Assembly: GCA_027603065.1 (NCBI GenBank)
Contig: JADGJP010000042.1
Coordinates: 124,001 to 188,000, forward strand
DNA length: 64,000 nucleotides
From: Geranomyces variabilis
Taxonomy: Eukaryota > Chytridiomycota > Chytridiomycetes > Spizellomycetales > Powellomycetaceae
Direction of reading: 5' to 3'
Shown: positions 1 to 11,400 of the stretch, in pieces
Layout: the number at the start of each line of letters is the position of its first letter
How positions within the stretch are numbered: position 1 is the first letter of the stretch
Translations under genes and position numbers: made by a program
The notes under the pieces: generated by a model
The model's database searches: none
What the model was told of the DNA's origin: nothing
Seen by the model: the letters and a program-made list of their open reading frames with translations, nothing else

Positions 1-1194
1 GGATTGCCATCTGCTTTTCAACTGATTGGATCAGAGTATTCCGGAAAGAAGAGTAGATCATCCTTTCTTTGACTTTCGACGACGGAGGACACACATAGGC
101 GAATACCAGCAGCTTTGCGTCCAGCTTGAAGAAAACAAAGCTAGGCACGGTGGGGTTCACGATGGTCGGCAGATCGGAAAAGCCGTTGTTGCCAGTAGCG
201 CCGAGGCCAACAGTCTCCTTTTCGAGGTCGATTGACTAAAGACATGTGAGCACATGCTGTGGACCATCCTGGCTCTGGGAAATGCGGCAACTCACCAAAA
301 CCACAGCCTTGTAACTTCCGTCTTTCAGCTGTTCCAAAGCAGCCTTGGCGTCTTCCGTAAGTGGGCAATCGATTCGGCTAGTGTGGGCAACGCGGGAAGA
401 CGAGCCAATGTCGGCTGTTGACTGCGAAGAAGAAGCAGTTGGCCAAAACATAACAAACAGCCCTTCATCCCAGCGTTTCTGTGGTCTGCCTCTTTACCTC
501 GGCAACCTTCATTTTCTGCATTTCCAGCTCTCGCTCGGTTAAAGGCGCCTCGGCCTCCTTATGTATCAAATGCTTTCGGTAGCCTTCAAGCGACAGATCC
601 GCCTGCAATTATAATCATTCCGGAAATCAGCAAACGATATGAAATCCTTGAAGTGCGTGTCTAATCACGTACTCGTTCTGTGCCATACAGCGTGTCGACA
701 AATTTGGAATCGCCAAGCTCTTTCAGCAAGGTCGCTTTTGACGACGCCAGCAGCATTTTCTCCCGGACCTGCAAGACGTATATCCAGATCAGCCTTCAGC
801 CGGGTGAGGTGACTTGAGTTCTTATTTTCCCACGTTTGTATTACTTTGGCGTTCTCGGGAACGAACTGAAGCATAATCCAGTCTGCCCCGCTAGTTGTGC
901 TCTCATTCCGGTCAAGACGATAGAGCACAAAGCACGGCTCTCCGGGCTTCATCCATTCGGACACGAGAGGGAAATCCTCCTCCCAGGTTCCGCGAGCAGG
1001 CAGTATTTCGGCCGGCTGAAGGATTTCTGCAGTATTGCGCGTCAGACCCAAAAACGCAGTTTGGTGCACATTCTCCGGCCATTTATACCTTCGGCAATCA
1101 CCACTTTGAAAGCACGCTGATCGTTGTTGTGTACGGCATCGGTGTATGCCGCCAGCAGCTCGGGAGACGCGCGTATTCCGCTTTGATGGGACAT
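1..1194 (-). CDS. TWF1: Twinfilin (two ADF-H domains), 3' end outside window
   Basis: Actin-monomer sequestering and filament-capping protein of the cortical cytoskeleton. The start at 1194 gives MSHQSGIRASPELL, the twinfilin N-terminus. Exon 1 ends near 1094 (..FKVVIAE); exon 2 (about 860-1035) carries PCFVLYRLDRN and ADWIMLQFVPENAKV; the next exon gives VREKMLLASSKATLLKELG, completing the first ADF-H domain. The linker at about 485-600 reads LSLEGYRKHLIHKEAE then APLTERELEMQKMK, typical of twinfilin. The second ADF-H domain (..CPLTEDAKAALEQLKDG.. to ..MIYSSFRNTLIQSVEKQ) runs to base 1, so the C-terminal tail is missing from the window. About five introns separate these pieces; every junction restores family-like sequence. 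The two ADF-H copies plus linker distinguish it from cofilin and coactosin. Exact intron ends other than the first are estimates. Confidence 0.92.
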
Positions 1195-2030
1195 ACTGAA
1201 GGTTGAAAGGGAACTACTGAAATTTCTGCGATGACCGCAATAACGGTCAAGAAAGCGTCCAAGGCGAGCGATGAGTCACCACCCATCCATAATACAGTTG
1301 AGCGGACGCATTGGTACTGTACGGTATGTTAGGCATTCCCCCAACCTTCACTTCTCTTCTCTTCAACTGCTCTGCTCCGTCTATCGCAAGGTCATACTCA
1401 TTCTCAGCCTCATTTTCCGCACTACTGCGACACGCGTTGACGCGTGAACGCGAGAAAGACGAGCTGCGGATCAGCGCTTGACGACAGCTTTGACAGCCGC
1501 AACTGGTAAGGGTAGCTCTCCCGTCCCTCCATGCCTGCCCTTCTCTTGGACCGCTCTTCTCCTTTTATCTGCAATTCACCTTGCGGCGCATTTCGTGCTC
1601 AATCTCAATCTCGCTGCAACTCGCAAAAGAGGGTTTTCTCCCACACTGCCGAGTTGCTGCTGGCCTCAGGAGATGGATAAGAGCGGGTGTCGTGCTGGGT
1701 TGAGTTGGAAAGGCGGTGCGGTGGCAATTTGAGACAGGCTGGGCGATGAGCGCCTTTTGGATCTCATCGAGAATTGGAGAAGGCGGAGGCTGGATGTTTT
1801 AAGGTGGGCGTATGAGGATATGAGGGTGTGGAATGCAGCTATGCCCGTCTAAAGCCGGGGACGCCTTTGGTGCGCATGCAGGTGGCACACTCCTCTTTGC
1901 AAAATAACATTAACAAAATATGTATGTTGAGCAAGGGGAATATATTTTCTTGCAAAGCGCACGGTGGATTTATATGTACAGATGGAATGCTCGAAGCAAT
2001 CATCACGCGTGAGTACCGATATTTTTTTAT
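1195..2030. other. Intergenic spacer
   Basis: About 840 bases between the twinfilin start and the next minus-strand gene end. The part next to twinfilin (about 1330-1450) is pyrimidine-rich and probably its promoter. The short open frames at 1478-1732 and 1828-2103 have no recognisable domain and poor codon character. I see no RNA gene or repeat. Confidence 0.5.
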
Positions 2031-2561
2031 TTACTGCTTCTCAACAACCTTCCCCTCATCCTTGTTGCTGTTGAGGCCAGCAGCGCTGCGAGCAGTGTCG
2101 TAGGTGGCAGTCGCAACGCCGGCACCTACTCCAGCGGCGGCACCGGCGAGGTTCAATCCACCTTTAACCGCGCCTCCAACAATGGAGGTTCCCAATCCGA
2201 AAGCGCTGCCGGCCAGACCCGTGGCGACACCCGCGGCGGAAGCGGTCGTCTGGGCTGCCGTGTCGATCGCTTGAGCGGTGAGACCGATGGCGCTGTCGGC
2301 AATGCTGCTGAGACCGGCCGATGGGTTTTGCTGCGCCTCTTTGTAGCTGGCACCGGCGTGGGTGGAGAGCGTGTTGGCGGCGCCTTGGACGGGAGCAGCG
2401 GTTTCGCGGGCCTTGGCGGAGGCGGCGTTGGCAGCGCTGGAGGCTGCGCCGCCGACTTGGGAGTAAGCGGCCTGGGTCTTGTCGTAGGCGGTGTTGTGGG
2501 CCTGCTCGGCAGACGCCTGGACGTTCTGCGTGACGGTGTTTGTGTTGGTAGTGTCGGACAT
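2031..2561 (-). CDS. Small Ala/Gly/Thr-rich helical protein, unknown
   Basis: A 176-residue protein starting MSDTTNTNTVTQNVQASAEQ. I chose the ATG at 2561 rather than the longer frame to 2756 because the upstream part is a translated microsatellite. Residues about 1-90 are Ala/Gln/Lys-rich and could form amphipathic helices, with AASSAANAASAKARETA and similar 11-mer-like periodicity as in LEA-type proteins. Residues about 95-155 are Gly/Ala zippers (GLAGSAFGLGTSIVGGAVKGG, GAAAGVGAGVATATYDTA), apolar but without a canonical membrane span. The C-terminus is charged (SNKDEGKVVEKQ). This composition suggests a stress, desiccation or lipid-surface protein, but I do not recognise a family. The GC-rich codon use and the open frame support it being real. 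Single exon. Confidence 0.65.
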   Translation of the reverse strand: MSDTTNTNTVTQNVQASAEQAHNTAYDKTQAAYSQVGGAASSAANAASAKARETAAPVQGAANTLSTHAGASYKEAQQNPSAGLSSIADSAIGLTAQAIDTAAQTTASAAGVATGLAGSAFGLGTSIVGGAVKGGLNLAGAAAGVGAGVATATYDTARSAAGLNSNKDEGKVVEKQ

Positions 2562-2571
2562 TGTCAGTAAG

Positions 2572-2615
2572 AGAGTGAAGAGAGTGAAGAGAGTGAAGAG
2601 AGTGAAGAGAGTGAG
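2572..2615. repeat. Tandem 9-bp repeat (AGAGTGAAG) x4.9
   Basis: Four perfect copies of AGAGTGAAG at 2572-2580, 2581-2589, 2590-2598 and 2599-2607, then a partial copy to 2615. It lies 11-54 bases upstream of the ATG of the Ala/Gly-rich gene, so on the transcript it is a CU-rich 5' leader. Confidence 0.9.
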
Positions 2616-2904
2616 TAGGTAGGGTTTTGTTTGTGTTTGAATGGATTGGTGGAATGAGCGAGGCAGCGTCCAGCTTCTTGCTTTTATATTCCTCTCTCTT
2701 GCCCTCCACGCCGTTCTGGCAGCTGATGATTGCGAGAACTGAGAAACAGCCGGCAAGCATGCGCGTGTGTCGTCATCGGTGACTCATTCACACGTGCAGG
2801 ACATCGCAGCGAGCGACCAAAGGCTCAGCCAAGCACTGCCAACGAATTTGAAGCTGAAGTCGCCCGTTGCGGCAGCACTATTGCATTTTGTCAGTAACCG
2901 TCTA

Positions 2905-4860
2905 TCATTGAAGCTTCAGACACGCAGGATTGAATGAGTCGCCCGCCCACTTAGCAACAACTCCCGCAACAAGCTTTCTCTTGCGCTCCACACTGCAGTC
3001 GCACAAGTCATACAGACTGCACAGGTTAAACAGCAGCTCCTCACAGCTCGCCGCCCTCTGCGGCTGCTCAACCACAATGCTGTCCAAAAACGACACTGCC
3101 TGCGTCACATTCCCCGTATACAGATGCGCCAGCGCCACATTGTTGAAATGCGTCGGCGACGCGCTCGCTTGCGCCGCAAGCAGGTTGGTGAGCGGCTCCA
3201 AAGACTCGGGAAACGCGCCCTCGGCTAGGTCCAAGAACGCCTGGTTCGCGAGACGCGTCGTCGGCGCTGCTCCCGGATGCCGCGCAAAGGCTGCCCGTGC
3301 CGCGGGTATGTTGCCCACTTGCAAGTACAACCGTCCAAGCGCGGCTGCGAGCTGCGCGTCGGTCGGGTACTGCGCGCACAGGGCAACGAGAATCGCTGTC
3401 GCAGCGCGGTGGTCTCGCAGGTCCACGAGAAAAATGTTTGCAATCGAGAGCTGGACCTGCACTGCGCGCGTCGCCGCGCGAGCACGCTCAGACTCGTCGC
3501 CTCCGCTCTCAATCCCCGCAGCACGAACCGCGCGCAGTAGCGCATACAACCGGTTGATTGTCTCCATTGGCCGACCCTTGAAAGCGGGTATTCGCGCCCA
3601 ATACATCCGAATCTCAAAGCTGACCATTGAACCCGAGCGGCCAGGAAAGGTTTCGGGATAAGTTTCGTACCGAAGGGCCACGCTGTCCAGATCCGGCGCG
3701 ACCTTTTGAAGCTCACCGCTGGCAAACTCATGCAGTTTGAGCTTTGTCAACGCATGGATGCGCACAAACCACAGGCGCATGATAGCTGGAACATCCGTTG
3801 GATGCGTGTCGATAAGCCGAGACCGCGCGTAACTGGCAACGCTCCGCCAGCTGTGCGCGGCAATGAGCGCAAGCAAAGGGTCTGGTTGGTCGAGAACGTC
3901 TTCTACCCGCACGATACGCCTGGCTGGGCGAGGCTGATTGGATGTGGGCGGGAAAGCTTTCGAAAAAATTTCTCCCACCGGATCCCGAGGCGGAATGTCG
4001 TAAAAGACAGCTGCATCTATCCATCGGCAGGTTGGAAGGTGCGCAAATTTTGGGTCCAGTGGAGCGGATGGTCCCATAGGAGCGTTTTGAGCGAATATAG
4101 ACGATGCGCGGCGGTCCATCCGCAACGGCGGCTGAACAGCGTGAGGAATGCCTGGTAAATTTTTTTCCACTGCCGACGTTCGCTGACCGCTCATTGAAGC
4201 GTTTTCAAACGAGATGATCGATCCCGCGGACGGAGATATTGCCTTTGGCGTTGCCGCGGCGTCTGAGGATATTTGTGAGGCAGGAGACGGTGCAATGGGG
4301 CTAACGAGCGTTGGAGCGGGCGCAATAGGAGGCAGGTTTGCGAACGGATCATTAGCGAGGTCAACCGGTGGTTGATTTTGAAAATAGGGAATGAGCGTCT
4401 CCTGTCCCGACACTTCTCCCGGCGGCGGCGGCGGCGCGGGTGTTGCCGCGACCTCGTCAAACCCAGCACCGACCGTCTCGTCTTTTAACGGAGGAGCTAG
4501 CGGCTCAGATAAAACCTGATTGACTGGCTCTGGTTGAGCGGCCAGTAGCGGATCCGCAACCATCTCTGTTCCCAGTGTTATGTCCTCAGGCAAAGCGTCA
4601 GCGGAGTTGGACGCTGTAGTCCCCGACACCATACTAGGTGGTGGTGGCAATTGCTGCTGTTGCTGTTCACCGACATCGTCGAGAAGGTCTGATACGGCGA
4701 GCTGATGGTGCTGGTCAACAAGCAGTTCCACGTCCTGCTGAGGCTGTTGAGGCGGTTGCCGCTCTGGAAGGTCGCGGCCTGGGTCACTGGTTGGAGGCCA
4801 GTCGGCCGGAGCGATATTACCTGAATCCGCCGGCATAGTCGACGGGCGCTGCTCTTCCAT
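2905..4860 (-). CDS. TRAPPC12: TRAPP complex subunit 12 homologue
   Basis: TRAPPC12 (TTC15) belongs to the TRAPPIII vesicle-tethering complex that activates Rab1/Ypt1 in ER-Golgi traffic and autophagy. The 651-residue single-exon frame has a disordered Pro/Gln-rich N-terminal third (residues about 1-290) and then a TPR-like helical region (about 320-640), including ALGRLYLQVGNIPAARAAF and NNVALAHLYTGNVTQAVSFL. The C-terminus, LLFNLCSLYDLC then KWAGDSFNPACLKLQ, matches the family's conserved ending (LFNL.TMYEL..., GD.FN..CLKL). The start at 4860 is the first ATG in frame. The next gene (CSN8) lies 204 bases upstream on the same strand. Assignment rests mainly on the C-terminal signature and the TPR arrangement. 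Confidence 0.85.
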   Translation of the reverse strand: MEEQRPSTMPADSGNIAPADWPPTSDPGRDLPERQPPQQPQQDVELLVDQHHQLAVSDLLDDVGEQQQQQLPPPPSMVSGTTASNSADALPEDITLGTEMVADPLLAAQPEPVNQVLSEPLAPPLKDETVGAGFDEVAATPAPPPPPGEVSGQETLIPYFQNQPPVDLANDPFANLPPIAPAPTLVSPIAPSPASQISSDAAATPKAISPSAGSIISFENASMSGQRTSAVEKNLPGIPHAVQPPLRMDRRASSIFAQNAPMGPSAPLDPKFAHLPTCRWIDAAVFYDIPPRDPVGEIFSKAFPPTSNQPRPARRIVRVEDVLDQPDPLLALIAAHSWRSVASYARSRLIDTHPTDVPAIMRLWFVRIHALTKLKLHEFASGELQKVAPDLDSVALRYETYPETFPGRSGSMVSFEIRMYWARIPAFKGRPMETINRLYALLRAVRAAGIESGGDESERARAATRAVQVQLSIANIFLVDLRDHRAATAILVALCAQYPTDAQLAAALGRLYLQVGNIPAARAAFARHPGAAPTTRLANQAFLDLAEGAFPESLEPLTNLLAAQASASPTHFNNVALAHLYTGNVTQAVSFLDSIVVEQPQRAASCEELLFNLCSLYDLCDCSVERKRKLVAGVVAKWAGDSFNPACLKLQ

Positions 4861-5064
4861 TATACGACAGTAGTGCTTGAAGCTGCGGGTGTTTCAGATA
4901 TTCAGTATCACTCGGCGAATGAGGAGGAGCGGCAAGTTTATTAGCGGGAATGGAGAGTCGACGCGTCTCGGATACCGATTTTCATATATATATGGCGAAG
5001 AAAGCTATTATGTTTATTATCAATTTGTGTAATTGGACCACTTGCTATGACCGTTTACTCTCCC

Positions 5065-5763
5065 TCATACGAATTCGAGATGCACAACCATACGCGCAAG
5101 GCTGGCCAATTGGCTCAAGCCCGAATTGATGTTCTCTCCTGGCGCGACGCCGTTATGAGCGCCCGCCATGCCTAGCTGCTCCGCATTTGGTGGTGGAACC
5201 AGCCATCTCCCACCGTCTTCCACCTTCCATCCCCGCTCCAGCACTTTTGCAGCAACTTCATCAAGATCCACCATTCCAAGCGTCGCGGCAACGCGGTCGA
5301 TCGCAATGTTTTCGTATGCGGCCGCCAGCAACGCAAGCGTGCGCTCGCGCACGGCGGCGCGGAGTGCATCTATGAGCGTAGCGACAACAGGCGCCGACCA
5401 TGCGTGCGCGGCCATCAGGCGGTGTGCAGCGGGCATGTCGCGCGCAGCCAGCCACTCTGCAAGGTTTGTGACGGCTGCTAGTTCTAATGCAGCGGACGTT
5501 GCAGCGTCGGCGGATGTTTGCACAATTGTTTGAGAGCGTTTAGCAACGGAGCGGGCTCCTGCCACGTCGCCGTTGATGAGATGGCATAGTTGAAGAACGG
5601 TGTAGAATTCTGGGGTTGTGCCGGAGGAAGTGGTTGACGCGTTTGAGGACGACGACGGTAGGCCGGCAAGGTCACTGAGAGCGAGGTTGAACTCGAGCTG
5701 CTCGCCAGCGGAAATTGCGCCTGCGACATCGCCGGTGGTAACGAGGCGGCATAGTTCTTCCAT
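5065..5763 (-). CDS. CSN8: COP9 signalosome complex subunit 8
   Basis: CSN8 is the smallest PCI-domain subunit of the COP9 signalosome, which removes NEDD8 from cullins. The 232-residue single-exon product has the family's order: an N-terminal helical part, LCHLINGDVAGARSVAKR (the L..NDMNNARYLWKR element), then AHRLMAAHAWSAPVVATLIDALR (HQWSE...MEALR), then ERTLALLAAAYENIAIDRVAATLGM and the winged-helix end VLERGWKVEDGGRWLVPPP. A Ser/Thr-rich insertion lies at residues about 36-50. The last 40 residues include a possible helix, SQLASLARMVVHLEF, as in human CSN8 (LARLTDYVAFLE). The length is close to human CSN8 (209). It is divergent from oligopeptidase B with 288 bases between starts. Confidence 0.9.
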   Translation of the reverse strand: MEELCRLVTTGDVAGAISAGEQLEFNLALSDLAGLPSSSSNASTTSSGTTPEFYTVLQLCHLINGDVAGARSVAKRSQTIVQTSADAATSAALELAAVTNLAEWLAARDMPAAHRLMAAHAWSAPVVATLIDALRAAVRERTLALLAAAYENIAIDRVAATLGMVDLDEVAAKVLERGWKVEDGGRWLVPPPNAEQLGMAGAHNGVAPGENINSGLSQLASLARMVVHLEFV

Positions 5764-6051
5764 GACGAAGGGTTGTGAAGTCGGCGTGGAAACGACGGTC
5801 GGATGGAATGAAACCTCGACGCGGAAAGGCCGAGCTTTTCAGAAACTCGAGCCCCATCTTCCGCCATCTTCACCCGAGATGGGTGCCCACTCTTCGCTGC
5901 CCAAGCCCGCAACCACACACCCCCGGGTCAATATGCGCGCACGGCCTCGCAGTGAGTTGGCCAGTGCAGCGGAAAGGGGCCGGAAAAGGCATTTTCTGAG
6001 TATTCTTTTTCAGAGTGGATATTTGCTGCTGTCATATTCTTTTTTGCGTTC

Positions 6052-8402
6052 ATGACACTGAGGAACACGCCTTTGGATTTTAATAGGCTGTTGAATCCTT
6101 TGGTTCCTCAAGCAAAGCGTCTGAGCGAGACAAAAGTGATACATGGTGTCGAAGTGACAGACGACTACTCGTGGTTACGGCAGATTGACCAAGATCCAGA
6201 CGTGCGGAGCTATATCGTAGCCGAAAATCGATATGCCAGTTTTGTCCTTTCACCAATGAAGCGGCTGCGAAAGGCACTGGCCGCAGAGTTTCAGAACTGG
6301 AGCCAGGCCATCGTTCAACACGAGGGGCCAGAAGTGCAGCTCGAATGCAAAAGTGATCTGCCGCCGCCCGACAACTTCTTCGAAATAGGCGCGCACTTAT
6401 ATTGGAGTGCCGTACCAGAAGGGAAATTGTATCCAGTCTACTATCGCCGCATGAGCACTCACAGCAATCAAGATTCATGTGCTTGCCTCGCTTCTATCAC
6501 GGGAAACTCGAGTGTTGTTCTTGATTACAATGATCTTGTGCCGGGCGGAGCCGACTTTACCGAAGGTGTCTTTGAACCTCACCCAAATCGCACCGACATC
6601 ATCGCCTTTTCCTTTGATCTGACAGGGTCGGAAAACTTTCAGCTCTTCGTCAAGAACCTGGACACGGGCCGTCTCAGTAAACCAATCGGCCAATCGTATT
6701 ATTCCGCGCGGTGGGGCACTGGACGGTTCGCGAATTGCTTGAATTACAATGCGGTTGACCCGATATGGGGCATTCCGCGCAAGGTCTTTCAATCGTGCAT
6801 CCGGGATTCTGATGCGCTAGGGGGCGAGAAGCATTTGTACACCGAGGAGGACGTGTCATTGACAACTGAGCTCGTTCTCACTGCCGACGAAAAATATCTT
6901 TATATCAAGGTATGCGAGTATTATGCCGCGACCCTTCCCAACGGCTAATTGGTTCTTCCACTCTTATGAAGGCCGCAGGCCAGATAACTTCAGAGGCTCT
7001 GGTTTTGAATGAGATCGGCGCCGCTATGCCTCTGTTTAAGCGCGTTGTCGGCGTCCACTACTACGTCGAGCACCGTCGCGGTCGCTTTTATGTGCTCACC
7101 AACGCAGGTGGGGCTTCGAATTTCCAAGTTGTGAGCGTCGATGCGCAAGCCGCGTTGAAATCAGACCTGACCATCGAGGAGCTAATTGCCGGGGAGTCCG
7201 CTGAATTGAAAATGATCACGGTTTTGAAAGAAGATCAACATGAAGTAATTGAGCGACTCGAGATCACTGAGACCCACATGATTGCCTGGGTTCGGAGCGT
7301 AGTAACCGGCCTGCGAACATTCCGCTTACTGGCGCTTAACGAAGCAGACGATCAAACTGCGACAGATACCGGCATGCAATTTGGAACCGCGGGCTATTCT
7401 GTATTTCCCGGAACAATTTCCGACATGGAGTCGCGCCTTTACCGCTCGTTTTCGAGTCCATGCTTCATGTTTTCGAATTCGTCTTTCTTGTCCCCCAATC
7501 GGGTGTGGGCGCTCTCTTTGCGCTCGGGCAAAACGTCACTGCTTGTGGAAACTCGCATAACAGGGTTTGACCCGGCTCAATACGTCGAGGAGCGCATGTG
7601 GGCGCCGTCTGCTACAGACCCGAGCATTCGGATTCCCATGTCCCTCGTCCGGCGCAAGGACTCTGTTGGCGGCCCGCACCCAATGCTGCTGAACGCCTAT
7701 GGAGCCTATGGCACTTACACTGACCCAGCTTTTAAGATTGACCCTTTGCCTCTCCTCGATCGAGGTATCGGCTATGCTCTCTGCCATCCGCGAGGGGACG
7801 GGAACCTCGGTCCGGCATGGTACACAGGCGGGAAATATGCGGAAAAGCACAACACGCTTGACGACGTCGGGTCATGCCTGCGCGCTCTGGTGGATCGCGG
7901 CGTGACCAAAGCCGGCCGCGTCGCTTTCCATGGGCGAAGTGCTGGTGGTCTCGTCGCGGGCCACGTGGTGAACAATTACGGGTGGGCGGATGGCAAGTCG
8001 GCGAACCCCAACGCAATCGTCCGCTGTGTTGTCGCGCAGGTGCCGTTTATTGACCCCGTCGGTGACATGGTGGACGAGTCCATCCCTTGGACGCCTTACG
8101 AGTTTTTCGAGTGGGGCAACCCTATCACCAACGCGACCATCTTCCATGCCATGCGCGCATATTCGCCATACGGAAATATACCATCAGCACCTGGTTTCCC
8201 CGCTCTTTACGTGTCAACTGGTCTCGCGGATCCGCGGGTTGGCTTCTGGGAGCCGATAAAGTGGGTTGCCAAGCTGCGGACTCGCTATGAGGATTCGCGG
8301 CAAAAAGAGCTAGTGCTGCGTGTCGGCGACGGAGGCCATTTTTCTGGTGACAAGGCGGAGTGGTATGCGTTTGTAGTTTACCAGCTTCTTGGGTCGAATT
8401 AA
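6052..8402 (+). CDS. ptrB: Oligopeptidase B-type prolyl oligopeptidase (S9A)
   Basis: A cytosolic serine peptidase of family S9 that cleaves short peptides, in the oligopeptidase B branch after Lys/Arg. Two exons, 6052-6909 and 6972-8402, flank a 62-nt intron (GTATGC, branch GGCTAATTG, ATGAAG acceptor) and give 762 residues. The N-terminal part has the propeller opening (VEVTDDYSWLRQIDQDPDVRSYI). The catalytic domain shows DPAFKIDPLPLLDRGIGYALCHPRGDG in two segments, the nucleophile elbow GRSAGGLVAG (Ser609), DPRVGFWEPIKWVAKLR with the presumed acid Asp706, and DGGHFSG with His742. The triad is therefore intact. The RSAGG elbow and the DPRV.FWEP..WVAKLR signature favour oligopeptidase B over prolyl endopeptidase. 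It ends 62 bases from the convergent karyopherin gene. Confidence 0.92.
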
Positions 8403-8464
8403 AATCAAAGAAAAATTTCGCTAGCTGTAACTGGCGAATAAATATTTCGTAAGGAGAGACTACA

Positions 8465-11400
8465 TCAAAATGCTGTATTAGCTAGCCCTCTGCATAGTAG
8501 GCCAAACTTTTTAACGGCGTCGCGGAAGCGCTTCAGATGTCGCAGCCCAGTAGCTGATTTGATAAACGCTTCCTTTTCGGCGGCTGAAACTCTACTGCTC
8601 GGAAAGTCTGGTTGGGCCAGGCAAGTGAATAAAGCAGCGCGCGTCAAGTCGGGGTAGCGCATGTTGAGCTTGAACAGTGTATCCGCTAGTTTGTCGTCCA
8701 TTGATCTCGGCTGCTGGCCTCCAATGGCCTACGCGGGACGGAGGGAGGGTGAGTACCTATCTCAAAACACTTTTGCTCACACTGCTGCCGGGAAGCTTAC
8801 CTGAATTAAAAGGAACACTAGCTGTTGACCGATGCGATTGACGATGTACTGCACAAGTTGCATTAACTCTGATTCGTCGTAATCCTGGTTGATGACAGTT
8901 ATGAAAAAATCTAGCAACGTGCCCAGAGCCATGCGCTCTTGCATTCCAAAGCCTTTCAGTGCGAGGTTTGAGAAGATTCCGTCGATAACTTCTTGTGGCA
9001 AGGCGATTAGTGCCCACGGACATAGATTGATGCACTATAATATTCGGCGGTTACTCATTAGTCAGGCCGCCGCGTCGCGACAAACACTCAACTTCACTTA
9101 CGCGTCGCAGGAGATCAAAGTAGGAGTGCACGATGTCTGTGTATGTTTGCATGTCCTGCTGCTCAAAGAGCTTTATCGTCACCACGGAAACCCCAAGTAG
9201 CAAACGCGTGATCTCGCCGCGTTCCTGTACAGAAAGAAATCTGCCGCGGGCCCCGTATGATGCACCAACAGTGGCCGCCAGATCCAGCAAATACGCCAGG
9301 GGGTTCCGAGAATAGGTATCAACAATAAGCGAGACCACGGCCGAAAGTTTTGGCGTAAATATGGGTATGTTGCTGCTAATGGCCTGCGACATGAAACCGC
9401 AGAGCACCTGCGAATATATCGCAAAGAATTTGAGTTACGGGGCTGTTTTGTGGTTGCCCAGTCAAACTCACCTCCATGACGTCCATGTCAGATGCGAACA
9501 TTGCGCAACACCGAGAGGCCATGTCAAAAATGACGCCGGCAGCAACCTCTTGCTCGGCATCCAGAGTCTCTCCTGACGGCTTGCTGGAATCGGTCAAATC
9601 CGTTGACTGTAAACCCGCGCAACAAGACTTCAGACTCATGAGCTGACTAACGATCTGCTCCTTCCTCTCAACAGGGTTCTACGACTGGGGCGGTTAACCA
9701 GATTGGTGAGGAAGAAACTTGTTTGCTGAGCGCGCATACCTGTGCAAAGCCATCCAACGCCAACATAATGTCGCCGACAATGCCGTTCAAGAGAGTCCAC
9801 AGCCGCGGTAGCATCAGCTCATTTGGCATCTCTTGGATAACATTAGCTATCGCTTTGACAAGGCGTGATTTTCGAAGCGGCTAGACGAATTTATAATAGT
9901 CTGAGATTCCATAATGATCGAGAATGCTGGAATTTACTTTCAACGCACCTGCAATGAAGCGCCAACCTGCGCCCACAATGCAACTAGCGTGTCTGCCTCA
10001 GCCACCAGGTTACTTCGGCAAAGGTCGCAAAGCGTAAGCAATCCGTCAATCGCTCTCGGTGCGAGCTTCGGGATCTGAACGGACGCTATCAGGTATTGCA
10101 AGGCCACCGAGAGATGCGCAGAATGTTGCGCGAACCACTCTCCGTATGAACCTGCGTACCGCTAATGTTCATCATCCAAGAATATGAAGGTAAAATGCGA
10201 CAGGGCTCATCCTACCTATGAGTAGTGCGGTCGTAAAATGTAATCGAGCAGGCATGGTCGCCATCTCATTTAACATTTTGACTAAGAACCCTTGACCGAA
10301 CAGCCGTGGCAGGAAAATGGCTTCCGTGGTTTCCACCGAGTCGCTGATGGCCTTTATTGCGTGTACGGTGGATTCTAGGGTCTGAAACCGAGCAAGTGTG
10401 AATATTGGTGACCTGATTCCCTCCGCGAGAGCTTTAATGAGTAGACCTGCCACGGTATTAACTGCGTCTGGACCTCGCCCACTTGTCGAATGGCCAAAGG
10501 TACCAGGTATTCCAGCATTTGATTCCGCAAAACGTAAAAGCAAGTCAGCAGCAGATCCGCGCTGTCGCTGCGAAAGTTTGTGAAGCGATCCTTGATGTCT
10601 ACATCGTTGCATCATTAAAAAGTAATTGACATTTATAATGTTGCTGATGGACTGACTTACCCTGCGGCCAGCCGTTCCATTCAGATTGCTCCGGAAACGT
10701 CGTCTTTATCAGCAACGTTTGGACCAGTTTGGAGTAGATATCCTTGGCCACATTTGACAACGCAGTGGCCTGATCGCGGTCCTGCTTCTTAGCGGGTGCG
10801 ATGTTTGTGATGGAGATGCGCCCATCGTCCTCCAGAGTCATCCCGCCGTCTCTGAAAACTGGACGTCCTGTGGTTGCGTCGGTGTAAAAGTCGGGTTCTT
10901 CGATGCCGGGTTGATCAAACACTCCATCCTCTTCAAGGGTCTCCTGCAACGTTGCCCAGAATGCGAACGGCAACTCTCTGAAATAGCAGTGTAAGCCTCT
11001 GATACTCCATATGCCAAGGGAGTGGTATAACTTACGATATTTCCTGGTCCGCTGGGTAATAGCCTTCATATCCTGTCAGTGCCAGCAACATGGCTAGAAA
11101 TTCCAAAAACGCGGGATTGGCGAGCCCTGATGTTAGTGCGGGATAGAAGTTGTCTCCGAATTCTATCAGTAAGCGACATATGCTTCGCGCGCACGACTCG
11201 TCGCCATCTAGGAAAGAAATCTGTCAGTTCTTGTTGTTTCTACAGATACAGATTAAACGCTTTGTCTGACGTACCATTGACGGCACGCATGAGTGCCTCG
11301 CGTAGCCAGCCCGACGTGATGAATTTCAACAGCTCGTCGGAAAGAGATGCGGCGTAAGCTTTTACGTTGGAGCAGCCGATCAAATCTATCAGCGCATCCA

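Noticed and set aside
2153-2760. Alternative frame of 198 residues over the Ala/Gly-rich gene
   Set aside because: Arg/His/Gln-rich product with no pattern, a shadow of the real frame.
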